Source: Helianthus annuus
Lineage: Eukaryota > Streptophyta > Magnoliopsida > Asterales > Asteraceae
Length of the DNA: 64,000 bases
Direction of reading: 5' to 3'
Assembly: GCF_002127325.2 (NCBI RefSeq)
Contig: NC_035438.2
Span: 89,838,385 to 89,902,384 of the forward strand
Below, piece after piece: positions 10,439 through 23,333 of this stretch (the first letter of the stretch is position 1; the number at the start of each line of letters is the position of its first letter). The notes below the pieces were generated by a model. The model was given only the letters and a program-made list of their open reading frames with translations, searched no databases and was not told where the DNA came from. Position numbers and translations under genes: made by a program.

Positions 10439-11763
10439 TATATATATATATGGCTCGGTTCAAATGAGAACCACCACGAGTTGTGAGAACCGTGAGAACT
10501 CCTCCCCACGCGACTTGGGCCAATTTTTTTTTTTGCACAAACGTAGATGAAAATATTATAAACACATCTATAAAAAAAGTTAAAAAAAATTGTCGAGTCG
10601 GTTGTTTGACTGATGCAAGTTTTTTTACGCGCTGGTGTAAACTTTGTACGCAGATAAATATTTTTTTACATCTTATGTAAATGTATGTGTGACACCTGTG
10701 TCACCGCGACCATCAAACAAATACCAAGCCGATGAAATATTGTATTTCATACTTGGGATCTTGTATAAATATGTGTATCTTTTGCACATATCAATTCTTG
10801 TTCAATTTCAAACTCTACATCGCTTTCTAGAGAATTATACGCAAACTGGTGCGTAAACCTACTCAGTTTAATGCGAAAAATACTCCGGAACATCAACATA
10901 CACTTAACATACCTTAAATAACCTTTACATAACTTAGAAATAAGTTTTGAAGACTTTGGTAAGGCAAAAACAAGTTAATTCGCTTATAGGGACTAAACTT
11001 GACAAACTGCGAAAGTATGCCAATTTGAACTGTAACGAACATTCCGGAACATGTCCATAAGTTAAACATACCATAAATATCCTTTACATAGCTTAGAAAT
11101 AGGCTTTGAGGGGTTTGGTATGCTAAAACAAACTTTTGGATCATTCAGGGGCTAAAAGAGTCAAAAAGTGCACAAGTTTGCACTTTTGCAAATAACTTAC
11201 GTTCTGAATACATCCGGACATCCCAAAATTTATTTAAGCACTAAAATAATTTATTTTAGTGTTTGGCATAAGAAAAATCCACTCGTCGCGTCATTTGGAT
11301 CGTTTTTCGCACTTATGCGCATTCCGTCGTAATTAAGCGAACATCGCGTTCGTACGGCCAAACGAACCAACATCCGGCATATTTTTGAGCATGTTTCATG
11401 TCCACAATGTTTAGGCATCATTTTAGGGCCTTAAAGTTGGATTTACGGGCCTTAGAAGTGTCGGAAATGGCTTAAATATGCAACATGGACCAAAACTGCC
11501 ATTTCTGAAAGTTTGTGCAGATCAGACATGCCCAGGCGGCCCGCCTGAGTTTTGTCCATATGCTGACGTGGGCCGCGTGGCCCCTGCGGATGCCGAAACT
11601 TGCTTTTTGGCTGAAGTTGGCCTTTCAAACACTCCAAAGGGCAATGCCCTTTCACAATCTCAGGAGTTAAGGGTCATTATGAGCCACCACAACATCTTGA
11701 CAAGTGTACGCATAAGATCGTGGCACGATATTCCAGAAACGATCCTAACGGCTTTAATTTTCC

Positions 11764-11771
11764 TATAAATA
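11764..11771 (+). promoter_or_regulatory. TATA box of C LTR 1
   Basis: TATAAATA followed by a C run, placing U3 at 10688 to about 11795 and R/U5 downstream. The same box is found in LTR2 (about 18443-18450) and LTR3 (about 25123-25130). Confidence 0.65.
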
Positions 11772-11920
11772 CCCCCCCCATTTGTGTTAAAACCCACAAA
11801 ACTGATCAAAGAGTTCTAAGTTGATGCCATTGCTTCATACCTGAGCTCCTGGATCAAGTTTAGCTTTCGGGGACCCTTCGTAAGTGTTCTTTCATTCCTT
11901 TAATCGCTTTCTAGTGCTAA

Positions 11921-12631
11921 AGTCAAACTTTGTTTGACTTTCTGCGTTGACCAGCCTATGGTCAACACGAAGTTCATTGGAACTTCATAACGTGAGCGTG
12001 ATCACGATGGTTATAGTCCGTAGTGACTATACCTACTGACTACCACGTTATCTAGGCTCAGTGATGAGTCGTAATTTCGGCCAAAATGCGCATTCTTGCG
12101 TATTTTGTAACCAAACTACTTGTGAGTATCAAAACCGTTTGTTTTGATACCAAACCTGTTTTCTAAACTTAGTTAAGCATGTTCTAACATGCTTAGCTCG
12201 TCACTTTTAGTATAGTGCTTTTATAGGGTCGTAAGGTAAGCGATCTAAACAATCGCTTACACTTTCCAACCCGACCCATTTGGTCGATCATTAGGATCTG
12301 ACCAAACACATTAGGTGACCATAGATGTAATCTTCCAAGGTTATACCTTATGGTCACGATCTTAGGTGTTCCAAACGCGTTCTACGCGAAAGACGCGTTA
12401 AGGTAGCATAAGCTACCTAAACGGGTCGTAATGGGTCGTAAGCACTTAGGTTAAGTTTCACTTTAGTATGTGGGCATTGTTAAACCATATTACACGAGTC
12501 TCCATACTCGTTTGATTTACGAACCCGCATCCTATCCGATCCTCCGATTTAGGTCCGGTATATTAACATAGTCACCTACTAGGTGCCGTTTGATATTCCG
12601 TGACCTCTAGCATTGTGTGATTATTACACAA
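11921..12631 (+). repeat. String of about 14 short hairpins in C LTR (R/U5 side)
   Basis: Back-to-back inverted repeats with short loops. Examples: AGTCAAAC 11921/11932, GTTGACCA 11946/11959, GAAGTTC 11969/11980, TATAGTC 12012/12025, AAAATGCGCA 12083/12097 (one mismatch), GTATCAAAAC 12126/12141, TAAGCATGTT 12174/12186, GTAAGCGAT 12236/12252, GTGACCATA 12315/12349, AACGCGT 12374/12393, AGGTAGC 12401/12412, ACGAGT 12494/12506, CACCT 12573/12581, TTGTGT 12613/12626. The string is also present in LTR2 (about 18600-19310) and, with a short deletion, LTR3 (about 25230-25915). It lies downstream of the TATA box, so it would be in RNA. Confidence 0.8.
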
Positions 12632-13875
12632 GGACTTCAAAGCAATCTCAGGTGAGTACATTGAACCCCTCTTTTACTGTTATCCAAACTGTTTTGGGGT
12701 GAAACACATGTGCCTACTTGTTACCTTCATGTTTTCCTGTTTTCACATCATATACTTGCTATGTTCATTAGTACATTTATAGTACCTGATTTCAAAACAT
12801 TATATGCTATGTATGCCTGTTGTGTGCATACTTAGTACATCACTTTACAATACATCACATGCTACGTACGCCTATTGTGTGCATACTTAGTACATCACTT
12901 TACAATACATTTCATGCTACGTACGCCCATTGTGTGCATACTTAGTACATTGTTTCTCATTGCATTTCTGTTGCATATGCTCATCCAGCATATGAACACA
13001 TTATACTACATTTTGAACCGTTGTAACCGTTTGACTATGTGAACCGTCTTAGCCCTTTGATTATATGAACCGTTCGTAACCTTTGAACCGTGTGAACCAG
13101 TTGTATCTGTTGACATGATTTACATTTGACAATAGACATTTGACTATACATAAACATTTCTACAATTGTTAAACATTACATCTTGATGGTTTGGTTTGAG
13201 TAAGTGATCTAAGCAACGAGGCGTGTGTAATACGATACAAGCATGGTGGATACGCCGCTGGTACTTCCTATATATAAGTGTTTGTATGGTATTACATATC
13301 GTAGCGTTATTTGAATCATTTCAATTTGAGACATATAACATTTCATACAAATAACACACTTTTCAAATGACCTTGATTTACAAACAACTCATCTTATACA
13401 AACTCATTTTTCATGGTTAGTCAGTTAACCATACATTACTCTCTTATTTTTACATATCATTTGATCTTATCGTTTTTCAAATGATTTACAAGACAAAGCA
13501 AATTACAAGGTTCATGACTAAACATTTTCTCAAACATAAGTCATGAATTCTGTTTTTACAAAACCAATGTATCTCACAGGCATTTTTATGCTGACGTACC
13601 TATTTTCAAATGTGTTTTCAGGAGATGATTCATAGGACTTATCAAGACATACTTAGGCGGACCTGTGCCTTAGTAACTTAAAACGAGACAAGAACTAGTT
13701 AAATTATGTTAAGTACTCTTTGGTTCTTGTTTAAAACAATGTAAACTTTCATGTTTGATTAATAAAACGAAACTTCAATTGCCATGGATTTGAAACAATT
13801 GATTCTGTTACAACACTCCCCGATGTTTCTGCCACGATTTGTATGTTCTTCGTGGTCGGGGTGTGACAGAAAAGT

Positions 13876-13888
13876 TGGTATCAGAGCC
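13876..13888 (+). other. C primer binding site (first interior)
   Basis: TGGTATCAGAGCC, seven bases after the LTR1 end, complementary to initiator tRNA-Met. The second interior has the same site at 20555-20567. Confidence 0.85.
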
Positions 13889-14478
13889 AATGGTTATAGG
13901 GAATTAGGTTATTAGTAATGCTTTGACCTTTTCTATAACTTTCCTAGGACCCTAACGCGAGTTTACTTGCGTTTAGTCATAAAACAATACCATCACCTAT
14001 CCTTAGGCGACGACCACAACAAGAACATAAATTTCAAAACCGCTTTGAAAAATAATCATCTGTCCTAGGATGGTTGATTACTAGGTTTTGAACCCTCTGT
14101 TATAAGGTTTTGAACCCCTTTGAATTTTCAAAACTCTCGTCAAAGTTTTGGGTCCTAAATAGTGTGAACACGTGCAAACTGGAAGAGTGAATGCCTGTAC
14201 TCTGGGTTTTCTGTCTAAGGCTAGAGTGTTCGTACAAATCCATATAATCGGACCAGTCACTCTTACCTGGGAACTCTTGGGGTGAGTGTCCACTTATAGG
14301 CGAGCATGTCTTCGCGATACACTATGAGGATCTATTTGCTTTGATTCGGCCTTGGTGTTGTTTGTTTGCTTCGTGGTTCAAACAAATGACCATCAACCAT
14401 GATTATGGTCGGTAATTGTAACATCCTATTCTTACCCAATGCCATTTCATTTGTTTTCTTTCCTGTTTCTCTTTTAGA

Positions 14479-15585
14479 ATGCCTCCTCGACACGAAAACC
14501 AGATAGCAACTGCCGAACTGGCAGAGATCAATGTGCAGCAAATGGCTGCTCAATTCCCAAACCTCTTTGCTCAATGGAACCAAGCCAACAACAACAATAA
14601 TGCCCCCTGCAACTTCAAGACGTTCAACTCGGCTAAGCCATCAAAGTTTTCTGGGTCTCAAGGAGCGACTGCACTTCTGCAATGGTTCGAGAGTTTAGAG
14701 AGCACCTTCAGACATGTTCAATGTCCAAACGAGCGAAAGGTAGAATTCGCATCTAGCGTCTTTGAGAAACGAGCTTTGACATGGTGGAATGGTGTGATGA
14801 GAGATAGGGGTGCCGATGTGGCACTGGCTCAAACATGGCAAGAGCTTCGAGCTCTGATGATGAAGGAATTCTGTCCTCGTCACGAGATCAGGGCCTTGGA
14901 AATGGAGTTCGACGATCTTAAGCAAGTTAGCGGTGAGCATCGAGCCTACACAGACCGTTATGAGGAGTTAAGTTTGTTATGCCCGGATATGGTTACACCT
15001 TTGGATAAGGCAATCGAAAAGTACATTGATGGCCTCCCTGACTCAATACAAGACATTGTGACTGGTAGCAACCCTACTACAATTAGACAGGCCATTGAGC
15101 TATCTACAACCTTGACTGAATCAAAGATCAGGAAAGGTAAACTTTTCCGAAAAGGTGACAAGAAACCGGTCGGGGAATCGAACCCAATCGAGGAATCAAA
15201 GACCATGGATGAACAGAGTGAATCCCCTAAGAAGTCAAAGAAGCGAAAGGCTTCTCAGAACTTCGCCGTGGTCGCTCACAATGGTCAAGCCGTCCCCAAC
15301 CAACCAGCTCAACCCCCTGCTAGAAAACCATACAATGGAACTGCACCCTTGTGCAACCAATGTAGCCTCCATCATCACGCCAATGTATAGTGCCGCAAAT
15401 GCCAAACTTGTGGACTTATAGGCCACACAGCGAGAGTCTGCCCAGCTGCAGCTACGCTAAACCAAGCTGGCAACAATCCTGCTCAAGGTCGTTTTCTACC
15501 AGGCTCTTTTTTCAACTGTGGCGAGATGGGTCATTTCCGAAGAAATTGCCCAAAGCTTGCTAATGCAAATCCAGCACAGGGATGA
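14479..15585 (+). CDS. gag: Ty3/Gypsy-type gag, copy 1, with in-frame TAG before the zinc knuckles
   Basis: Gag forms the particle and binds element RNA. The ATG follows a polypyrimidine stretch and AG (acceptor-like) at 14476-14477. The first 303 codons hold the Retrotrans_gag-type domain, with the conserved ALTWWNGV segment (codons ~95-102) and the EFCPRHEI region. The frame meets TAG at 15388-15390 and then stays open for 64 more codons to TGA at 15583-15585. That tail holds two zinc knuckles: CRKCQTCGLIGHTARVC (CX2CX4HX4C from its second Cys pair) and FFNCGEMGHFRRNC. The second knuckle has lost its first cysteine to phenylalanine. The same TAG is present in copy 2. No pol frame follows. 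Confidence 0.85.
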
Positions 15586-16652
15586 GCATCTGACTGACTA
15601 GAAGACAACATCGTTTAGAAATAATCACGTCTTATGTATTATTTTCTTTTGTTGTCAAGGCCCAAAGAAACAGTTGTTATCGTTGTTTATAAATAAATCT
15701 TTTATTTACATTGCAATGAATTTATGTGGTTGCATGTATAAACGACATATCCCCTACAATACCGACAAGCGAGGAATCGTGTTCCTTGAAAAGCAAACTA
15801 CCCCCCAAAATTTTTCCATCTTATGATCCCTTGTATTTTCCCACGAAATTCCTAAGTACTCGTTTATTCTAAGGAAACGAAGTACAAGGCGCAAGTTACA
15901 ACACGAGACGAATACCCAAAGTACCACTGTAAATCCTTGATAGGGTACCTAGGGGTATTTCCGTAAATCCTAAAATTGATGTGTTCCTTAATTCGAATAT
16001 TACGTTTCTTTGAAAACAAAATCGAATTTTTGAGAGATCTTCCTATCTTTTCAGATAGATCCCAGAGGACATTGCAGCCCATCGACTGGTTTCCATATCC
16101 GTATTCAATCAATAACAAGTTAATAACAAATTATAATCAAGTTAAACAATTATGTGACTTTGTGCTTATGTGTTCCCTTATGTGTTGTTGTGTGATCCAA
16201 ATTATGTTATCCAAATCCTTATAGAATCTTCCATATCATTCGTATAAAGGATTCATAGTAGGATACCCAAAGGTACTACATAAAAATCCTCAATGGACTT
16301 CTTCGATATAGTTAGGTCCCTTGGATTATAAAGTACTACTTCATAATTAGACCCCTTGGGTGGTCTAGTTAAACAGATTGATCCAAAAATCTGGCTAGGA
16401 ATATCATGTGATGATATAGCTGAAAGGACTCCTTGGTGGCCTAACTAAGAAGATCCCATGTCGATCTAATTAAAAGGAACTGATGGAAGTCTAGTCACCA
16501 TCATCACAAGTTTGATATTTTTCCCCAAAACATTACAAAACAAACTGTGCGGACTGTGCAAGGGATTACGTAATTATGGATGCATACATAATTATGGAAT
16601 TTAGTGCACAGAAGTCACAGCAAGTTCTGTCATGTGTCTAGAGTTAACCCTG
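15586..16652 (+). other. C interior, non-coding stretch after gag
   Basis: No ORF with recognisable content. The small frames at 15864-16224 are on both strands of the same AT-rich segment. The copy at 22266-23333 is nearly identical. Confidence 0.6.
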
Positions 16653-16653
16653 T

Positions 16654-17270
16654 TCATTTCCAACTCTGAAGAAGCAACCGTTGAAAATGACTCCGTTAAT
16701 TCATTTTCGTTTCTGAAGATTTATCCGTTGGGGAAATGTATATCCGTTGTGTAATCCTTCATTTCCAACTCTGATGAAGCAACCGTTGAAAATGACTCCG
16801 TTAGTTCATTTTTGTTTCTGAAGAATTATCCTTTGGGGAAATGAATACCCGTTGTGTAAATCCTTCAATTCCAACTCTGATGAAGCAATCGCTGAAAATG
16901 ACTCCGTTAGTTCATTTTCGTTTCTGAAGAATTATCCGTTGGGGAAATGAATATCCGTTGTATAATCTTTCATTTCCAACTCTGATGAAGCAACCGTTGA
17001 AAATGACTCCGTTAGTTCATTTTCGTATCTGAAGATTTATCCGTTGGGGAAATGAATACCCGTTGTGTAATCCCTCATTTCAATTTCTGATGAATCAACC
17101 ATTGAAAATGACTCCGTCTGTTCACTTTTCGCTTCTGAAGATTTGTCCGTTGAGGAAATGAACTTTCGTTTGCTTATTCCGTCATTTCCATTTCTGAAGA
17201 ATACTCGTTGAGGAAAATGACTTCGTCTGTTCATTTTCGTTTCTGAAGAATGACCGTTAAGGAAATAACA
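16654..17270 (+). repeat. ~106-bp tandem repeats upstream of polypurine tract, copy 1
   Basis: Unit starts TCATTTCCAACTCTGATGAA at about 16654, 16759, 16865, 16970, 17075 and 17182, giving five full units and a partial one with period 105-107. Each unit contains inner words GAAAATGACTCCGTTAGTTC and TATCCGTTGGGGAAATGAA. The block ends about 100 bases before the purine-rich tract at 17354-17366. Frames through it are not genes. Confidence 0.85.
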
Positions 17271-17366
17271 GGATATTACTTTGCATATCGCTGATGGTTA
17301 TTGGCAGAGTCACAAATAGATTCTATGAATAAATTTCGGGATGAAATTTCCTAAAGTAGGGAAGAC

Positions 17367-20300
17367 TGTGACACCTGTGTCACCGCGACCATCAAACAAA
17401 TACCAAGCCGATGAAATATTGTATTTCATACTTGGGATCTTGTATAAATATGTGTATCTTTTGCACATATCAATTCTTGTTCAATTTCAAACTCTACATC
17501 GCTTTCTGGAGAATTATACGCAAACTGGTGCGTAAACGTACTCAGTTTAATGCGACAAATACTCCAGAACATCAACATATACTTAACATACCTTAAATAA
17601 CCTTTACATAACTTAGAAATAAGTTTTGAAGACTTTGGTATGGCAAAAAAACAAGTTAATTCGCTTATAGGGACTAAACTTGACAAACTGCGAAAGTATG
17701 CCAATTTGAACTGTAACGAACATTCCGGAACATGTCCATAAGTTAAACATACCATAAATATCCTTTACATAGCTTAGAAATAGGCTTTGACGGGTTTGGT
17801 ATGCTAAAACAAATTTTGGATCATTCAGGGGCTAAAAGTGTCAAAAAGTGCACAAGTTTGCACTTTCGCACATAACTTACGTTCTGAATACATCCGGACA
17901 TCCAAAAATTTATGTAAGCACTAAAATAATTTATTTTAGTGTTTGGCATAAGAAAAATCCATTCGTCGCGTCATTTGGATTGTTTTTCGCACTTATGCGC
18001 ATTCCATCGTAATTAAGCGAACATCGCGTTCGTACGGCCAAAGGAACCAACATCCGTCATATTTTTGAGCATGTTTCATGTCCACAATGTTTAGGCATCA
18101 TTTTAGGGCCTTAAAGTTGGCTTTACGGGCCTTAGAAGTGTCGGAAATGGCTTAAATATGCAACAGGGACCAAAACAGCCATTTCTGAAAGTTTGTGTAG
18201 ATCAGACATGCCCAGGCGGCCCGCCTGAGTTTTGTCCATATGCTGACGCAGGCCGCGTGGCCCCTGCAGATGCAGAAACTTTCTTTTTGGCTGAAGTTGG
18301 CCTTTCAAACACTCCAAAGGGCAATGCCCTTTCACAATCTCAGGAGTTAAGGGTCATTATGAGCCACCACAACATCTTGACAAGTGTACGCATAAGATCG
18401 TGGCACGATATTCAAGAAACAATCCTAACGGCTTTACCTTTCCTATAAATACCCCCCCATTTGTGTTAAAACCCATAAAACTTATCAAAGAGCGCTAAGT
18501 TGATGCCATTGCTTCATACCTGAGCTCCTGGATCAAGTTTAGCTTTCGGGGACCCTTCGTAAGTGTTCTTTCGTTCTTTTAATCGCGTTCTAGTGCTAAA
18601 GTCAAACTTTGTTTGACTTTCTGCGTTGACCAGCCTATGGTCAACATGAAGTTCATTGGAACTTCATAACGTGAGCGTGATCACGATGGTTATAGTCCGT
18701 AGTGACTATACATACTGATTACCACGTTAGCTAGGCTCAGTGACGAGTCGTAGTTTCGGCCAAAATGCGCATTCTTGCGTATTTTGTAACCAAACTACTC
18801 GTGAGTATCAAAACCATTTGTTTTGATACCAAACCTGTTTTCTAAACTTAGTTAAGCATGTTCTAACATGCTTAGCTCGTCACTTTTAGTATAGTGCTTT
18901 TATAGGGTCGTAAGGTAAGCGATCTAAACAATCGCTTACACATTCGAACCCGACCCATTTGGTCGATCATTAGGAGCTGACCAAACACATTAGGTGACCA
19001 TAGCTATAACCTTCCGAGGTTATACCTTATGGTCACGATGTTAGGCGTTCCAAACGCGTTCTTCGCGAACGACGCGTTAAGGTAGCATAAGCTACCTAAA
19101 CGGGTCGTAATGGGTCGTAAGCACTTAGGTTAAGTTTCACTTTTGTATGTGGGCATTGTTAAACCATATTACACGAGTCTCCATACTCGTTTGATTTACG
19201 AACCCGCATCCTATCCGATCCTCCGATTTAGGTCCGGTATATTAACATAGTCACCTACTAGGTGCCGTATGATATTCCGTGACCTCTAGCATTGTGTGAT
19301 TATTACACAAGGACTTCAAAGCAATATCACGTGAGTACATTGAACCCCTCTTTTACTGTTTTCCAAACTGTTTTGTGGTGAAACACATGTGCCTACTTGT
19401 TACCTTCATGCTTTCCTGTTTTCACATCATATACTTGCTATGTTCATTAGTACATTTATAGTACATGATTTCAAAACATTATATGCTATGTATGCCCATT
19501 GTGTGCATACTTAGTACATCACTTTACAATACATCACATGCTATGTACGCCCATTGTGTGCATACTTAGTACATCACTTTACAATACATTTCATGCTACG
19601 TACGCCCATTGTATGCATACTTAGTACATTGTTTCTCATTGCATTTCTGTTGCATATGCTCATCCAGCATATCAACACATTATACTACATTTTGAACCGT
19701 TGTAACCGTTTGACTATGTGAACCGTCTTTACCCTTTGATTATATGAACCGTTCATAACCTTTGAACCGTGTGAACCAGTTGTATCTGTTGACATGATTT
19801 ACATTTGACAATAGACATTTGACTATACATAAACATTTCTACAATTGTTAAACATTACATCTTGATGGTTTGGTTTGTGTAAGTGATCTAAGCAACGAGC
19901 CGTGTGTAATACGATACAAGCATGGTGGATACGCCGCTGGTACTTCCTATATATAAGTGTTCGTATGGTATTACATATCGTAGCGTTATTTGAATCATTT
20001 CAATTTGAGACATATAACATTTCATACAAATAACACACTTTTCACAAGACCTTGATTTACAAACAACTCATCTTATACAAACTCATTTTCCATGGTTAGT
20101 CAGTTAACCATACATTACTCTCTTATTTATACATATCATTTGATCTTATCGTTTTTCAAATGATTTACAAGACAAAGCAAATTACAAGGTTCATGACTAA
20201 ACATTTTCTCAAACATAAGTCATGAATTCTGTTTTTACAAAACCAATGTATCTCACAGGCATTTTTATGCTGACGTACCTATTTTCACATGTGTTTTCAG

Positions 20301-20547
20301 GAGATGATGCATAGGACTTATCAAGACATACTTAGGCGGACCTGTGCCTTAGTAACTTAAAACGAGACAAGAACTAGTTAAATTATGTTATGTACTCTTT
20401 GGTTCTTGTTTAAAACAATGTAAACTTTCATGTTTGATTAATAAAACGAAACTTCAATGGCCATGGATTTGAAACAATTGATTCTGTTACAACACTCCCC
20501 AATGTTTCCACCACGATTTGTATGTTCTTCGTGGTCGGGGTGTGACA
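17367..20547 (+). repeat. C LTR 2 (shared middle LTR)
   Basis: 3181 bp, the same length as LTR1, with TATAAATA, GTAAGTG (18559) and the hairpin string at corresponding positions. It serves as 3' LTR of copy 1 and 5' LTR of copy 2. Confidence 0.9.
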
Positions 20548-21158
20548 GAAAAGTTGGTATCAGAGCCAATGGTTATAGGGAATTAGGTTATTAGTAATGC
20601 TTTGACCTAGTCTATAACTTTCCTAGGACCCTAACGCGAGTTTACTTGCGTTTAGTCATAAAACAATACCGTCACCTATCCTTAGGCGACGACCACAACA
20701 AGAACATAAATTTCAAAACCGCTTTGAAAAACTAATCATCTGTCCTAGGATGGTTGATTACTAGGTTTTGAACCCTCTGTTATAAGGTTTTGAACCCCTT
20801 TGAATTTTCAAAACTCTCGTCAAAGTTTTGGGTCCTAAATAGTGTGAACACGTGCAAACTGGAAGAGTGAATGCCTGTACTTTGGGATTTCTGTCTAAGG
20901 CTAGAGTGTTCGTACAAATCCACATAATCGGACCAGTCACTCTTACCTAGGAACTCTTGGGGTGAGTGTCCACTTATAGGAGAGCATGTCTTCGCGATAC
21001 ACTATGAGGATCTATTTGCTTTGATTCGGCCTTGGTGTTGTTTGTTTGCTTCGTGGTTCAAACAAATGACCATCAACCATGATTATGGTCGGTAATTGTA
21101 ACATCCTATTCTTACCCAATGCCATTTCATTTGTTTTCTTTCCTGTTTCTCTTTTAGA

Positions 21159-22265
21159 ATGCCTCCTCGACACGAAAACTAGATAGCAACTGCCGAACTG
21201 GCAGAGATCATTGCGCAGCAAATGGCTGCTCAATTCCCAAACCTCTTTGCTCAATGGAACCAAGCCAACAACAACAATAATGCCCCCTGCAACTTCAAGA
21301 CGTTCAACTCGGCTAAGCCATCAAAGTTTTATGGGTCTCAAGGAGCGACTGCACTTCTGCAACGGTTCGAGAGTTTAGAGAGCACCTTCAGACATGTTCA
21401 ATGTCCAAACGAGCGAAAGGTAGAATTCGCATCTAGCGTCTTTGAGAAACGAGCTTTGACATGGTGGAATGGTGTGATGAGAGATAGGGGTGCCGATGTG
21501 GCACTGGCTCAAACATGGCAAGAGCTTCGAGCTCTGATGATGAAGGAATTCTGTCCTCGTCACGAGATCAGGGCCTTGGAAACGGAGTTCGACGATCTTA
21601 AGCAAGTTAGCGGTGAGTATCGAGCCTACACAGACCGTTATGAGGAGTTAAGTTTGTTATGCCCGGATATGGTTACACCTTTGGATAAGGCAATCAAAAA
21701 GTACATTGATGGCCTCCCTGACTCAATACAAGACATTGTGACTGGTAGCAACCCTACTACAGTTAGACAGGCCATTGAGCTATCTGCAACCTTGACTGAA
21801 TCAAAGATCAGGAAAGGTAAACTTTTCCGAAAAGGTGACAAGAAACCGGTCGGGGAATCGAACCCAATCGAGGAATCAAAGACCATGGATGAACAGACTG
21901 AATCCCCTAAGAAGTCAAAGAAGCGAAAGGCTTCTCAGAACTTCGCCGTGGTCGCTCACAATGGTCAAGCCGTCCCCAACCAACCAGCTCAACCCCCTGC
22001 TAGAAAACCATACAATGGAACTGCACCCTTGTGCAACCAATGTAGCCTCCATCATCACGCCAATGTATAGTGCCGCAAATGCCAAACTTGTGGACTTATA
22101 GGCCACACAGCGAGAGTCTGCCCAGCTGCAGCTACGCTAAACCAAGCTGGCAACAATCCTGCTCAAGGTCGTTTTCTACCAGGCTCTTGTTTCAACTGTG
22201 GCGAGATGGGTCATTTCCGAAGAAATTGCCCAAAGCTTGCTAATGCAAATCCAGCACAGGGATGA
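21159..22265 (+). pseudogene. gag: Ty3/Gypsy-type gag, copy 2, two in-frame stops
   Basis: The homologous ATG is at 21159, but codon 8 is TAG (21180-21182). The remaining gag domain is open from an internal Met at 21222 to the shared TAG at 22068-22070, then to TGA at 22263-22265. The gag core (ALTWWNGV, EFCPRHEI) is nearly identical to copy 1. Unlike copy 1, the second zinc knuckle CFNCGEMGHFRRNC is intact here. Copies 1 and 2 therefore carry different private lesions plus one shared TAG just before the knuckles. Confidence 0.85.
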
Positions 22266-23333
22266 GCATCTGACTGACTAGAAGACAACATCGTTTAGAA
22301 ATAATCACGTCTTATGTATTATTTTCTTTTGTTGTCAAGGCCCAAAGAAACAGTTGTTATCGTTGTTTATAAATAAATCTTTTATTTACATTGCAATGTA
22401 TTTCTGTGGTTGCATGTATAAACGACATATCCCCTACAATACCGACAAGCGAGGAATCGTGTTCCTTGAAAAGCAAACTACCCCCCAAAATTTTTCCATC
22501 TTATGATCCCTTGTATTTTCCCACGAAATTCCTAAGTACCCGTTTATTCTAAGGAAACGAAGTACAAGGCGCAAGTTACAAAACGAGACGAATACCCAAA
22601 GTACCACTATAAATCCTTGATATGGTAACTAGGGGTATTTCCGTAAATCCTAAAATTGATGTGTTCCTTAATTCGAATATTACGTTTCTTTGAAAACAAA
22701 ATCGAATTTTTGAGAGATCTTCCTATCTTTTCAGATAGATCCCAGAGGACATTGCAGCCCATCGACTGGTTTCCATATCCGTATTCAATCAATAACAAGT
22801 TAATAACAAATTATAATCAAGTTAAACAATTATGTGACTTTGTGCTTATGTGTTCCCTTATGTCTTGTTGTGTGATCCAAATTATGTTATCCAAATCCTT
22901 ATAGAATCCTCCATATCATTCGTATAAAGGATTCATAGTAGGATACCCAAAGGTACTACATAAAAATCCTCAATGGACTTCTACGATATAGTTAGGTCCC
23001 TTGGATTATAAAGTACTACTTCATAATTAGACCCCTTGGGTGGTCTAGTTAAACAGATTGATCCAAAAATCTGGCTAGGGATATCATGTGATGATATAGC
23101 TGAAAGGACTCCTTGGTGGCCTAACTAAGAAGATCCCCTGTCGATCTAATTAAAAGGAACTGATGGAAGTCTAGTCACCCTCATCACAAGTTTGATATTT
23201 TTCCCCAAAACATTACAAAACAAACTGTGTGGACTGTGCAAGGGATTACGTAATTATGGATGCATACATAATTATGGAATTTAGTGCACAGAAATCACAG
23301 CAAGTTCTGTCATGTGTCTAGAGTTAACCCTGT
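22266..23333 (+). other. C interior copy 2, non-coding stretch after gag
   Basis: Near-identical to 15586-16652; nothing further recognised. Confidence 0.6.

Larger units (their letters stand above)
10688..13868 (+). repeat. C LTR 1
   Basis: 3181 bp. A TATA box (TATAAATA) at 11764-11771 precedes a C-rich run. A strong donor-like GTAAGTG starts at 11880. The following region 11921-12631 is a string of hairpins, listed separately. A ~55-bp unit (GCTACGTACGCC ... CATACTTAGTACAT) is repeated three times at about 12803-12951, and GAACCGT-type words repeat at 13015-13105. A 96-aa frame at 11478-11768 lies upstream of the TATA box and is not called a gene. Confidence 0.9.

Noticed and set aside
11478..11768. 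96-aa frame present in all three C LTRs (also 18158-18448, 24838-25128)
   Set aside because: Conserved only because the LTRs are recent copies; it lies upstream of the TATA box, overlaps an opposite-strand frame and has no recognised family.
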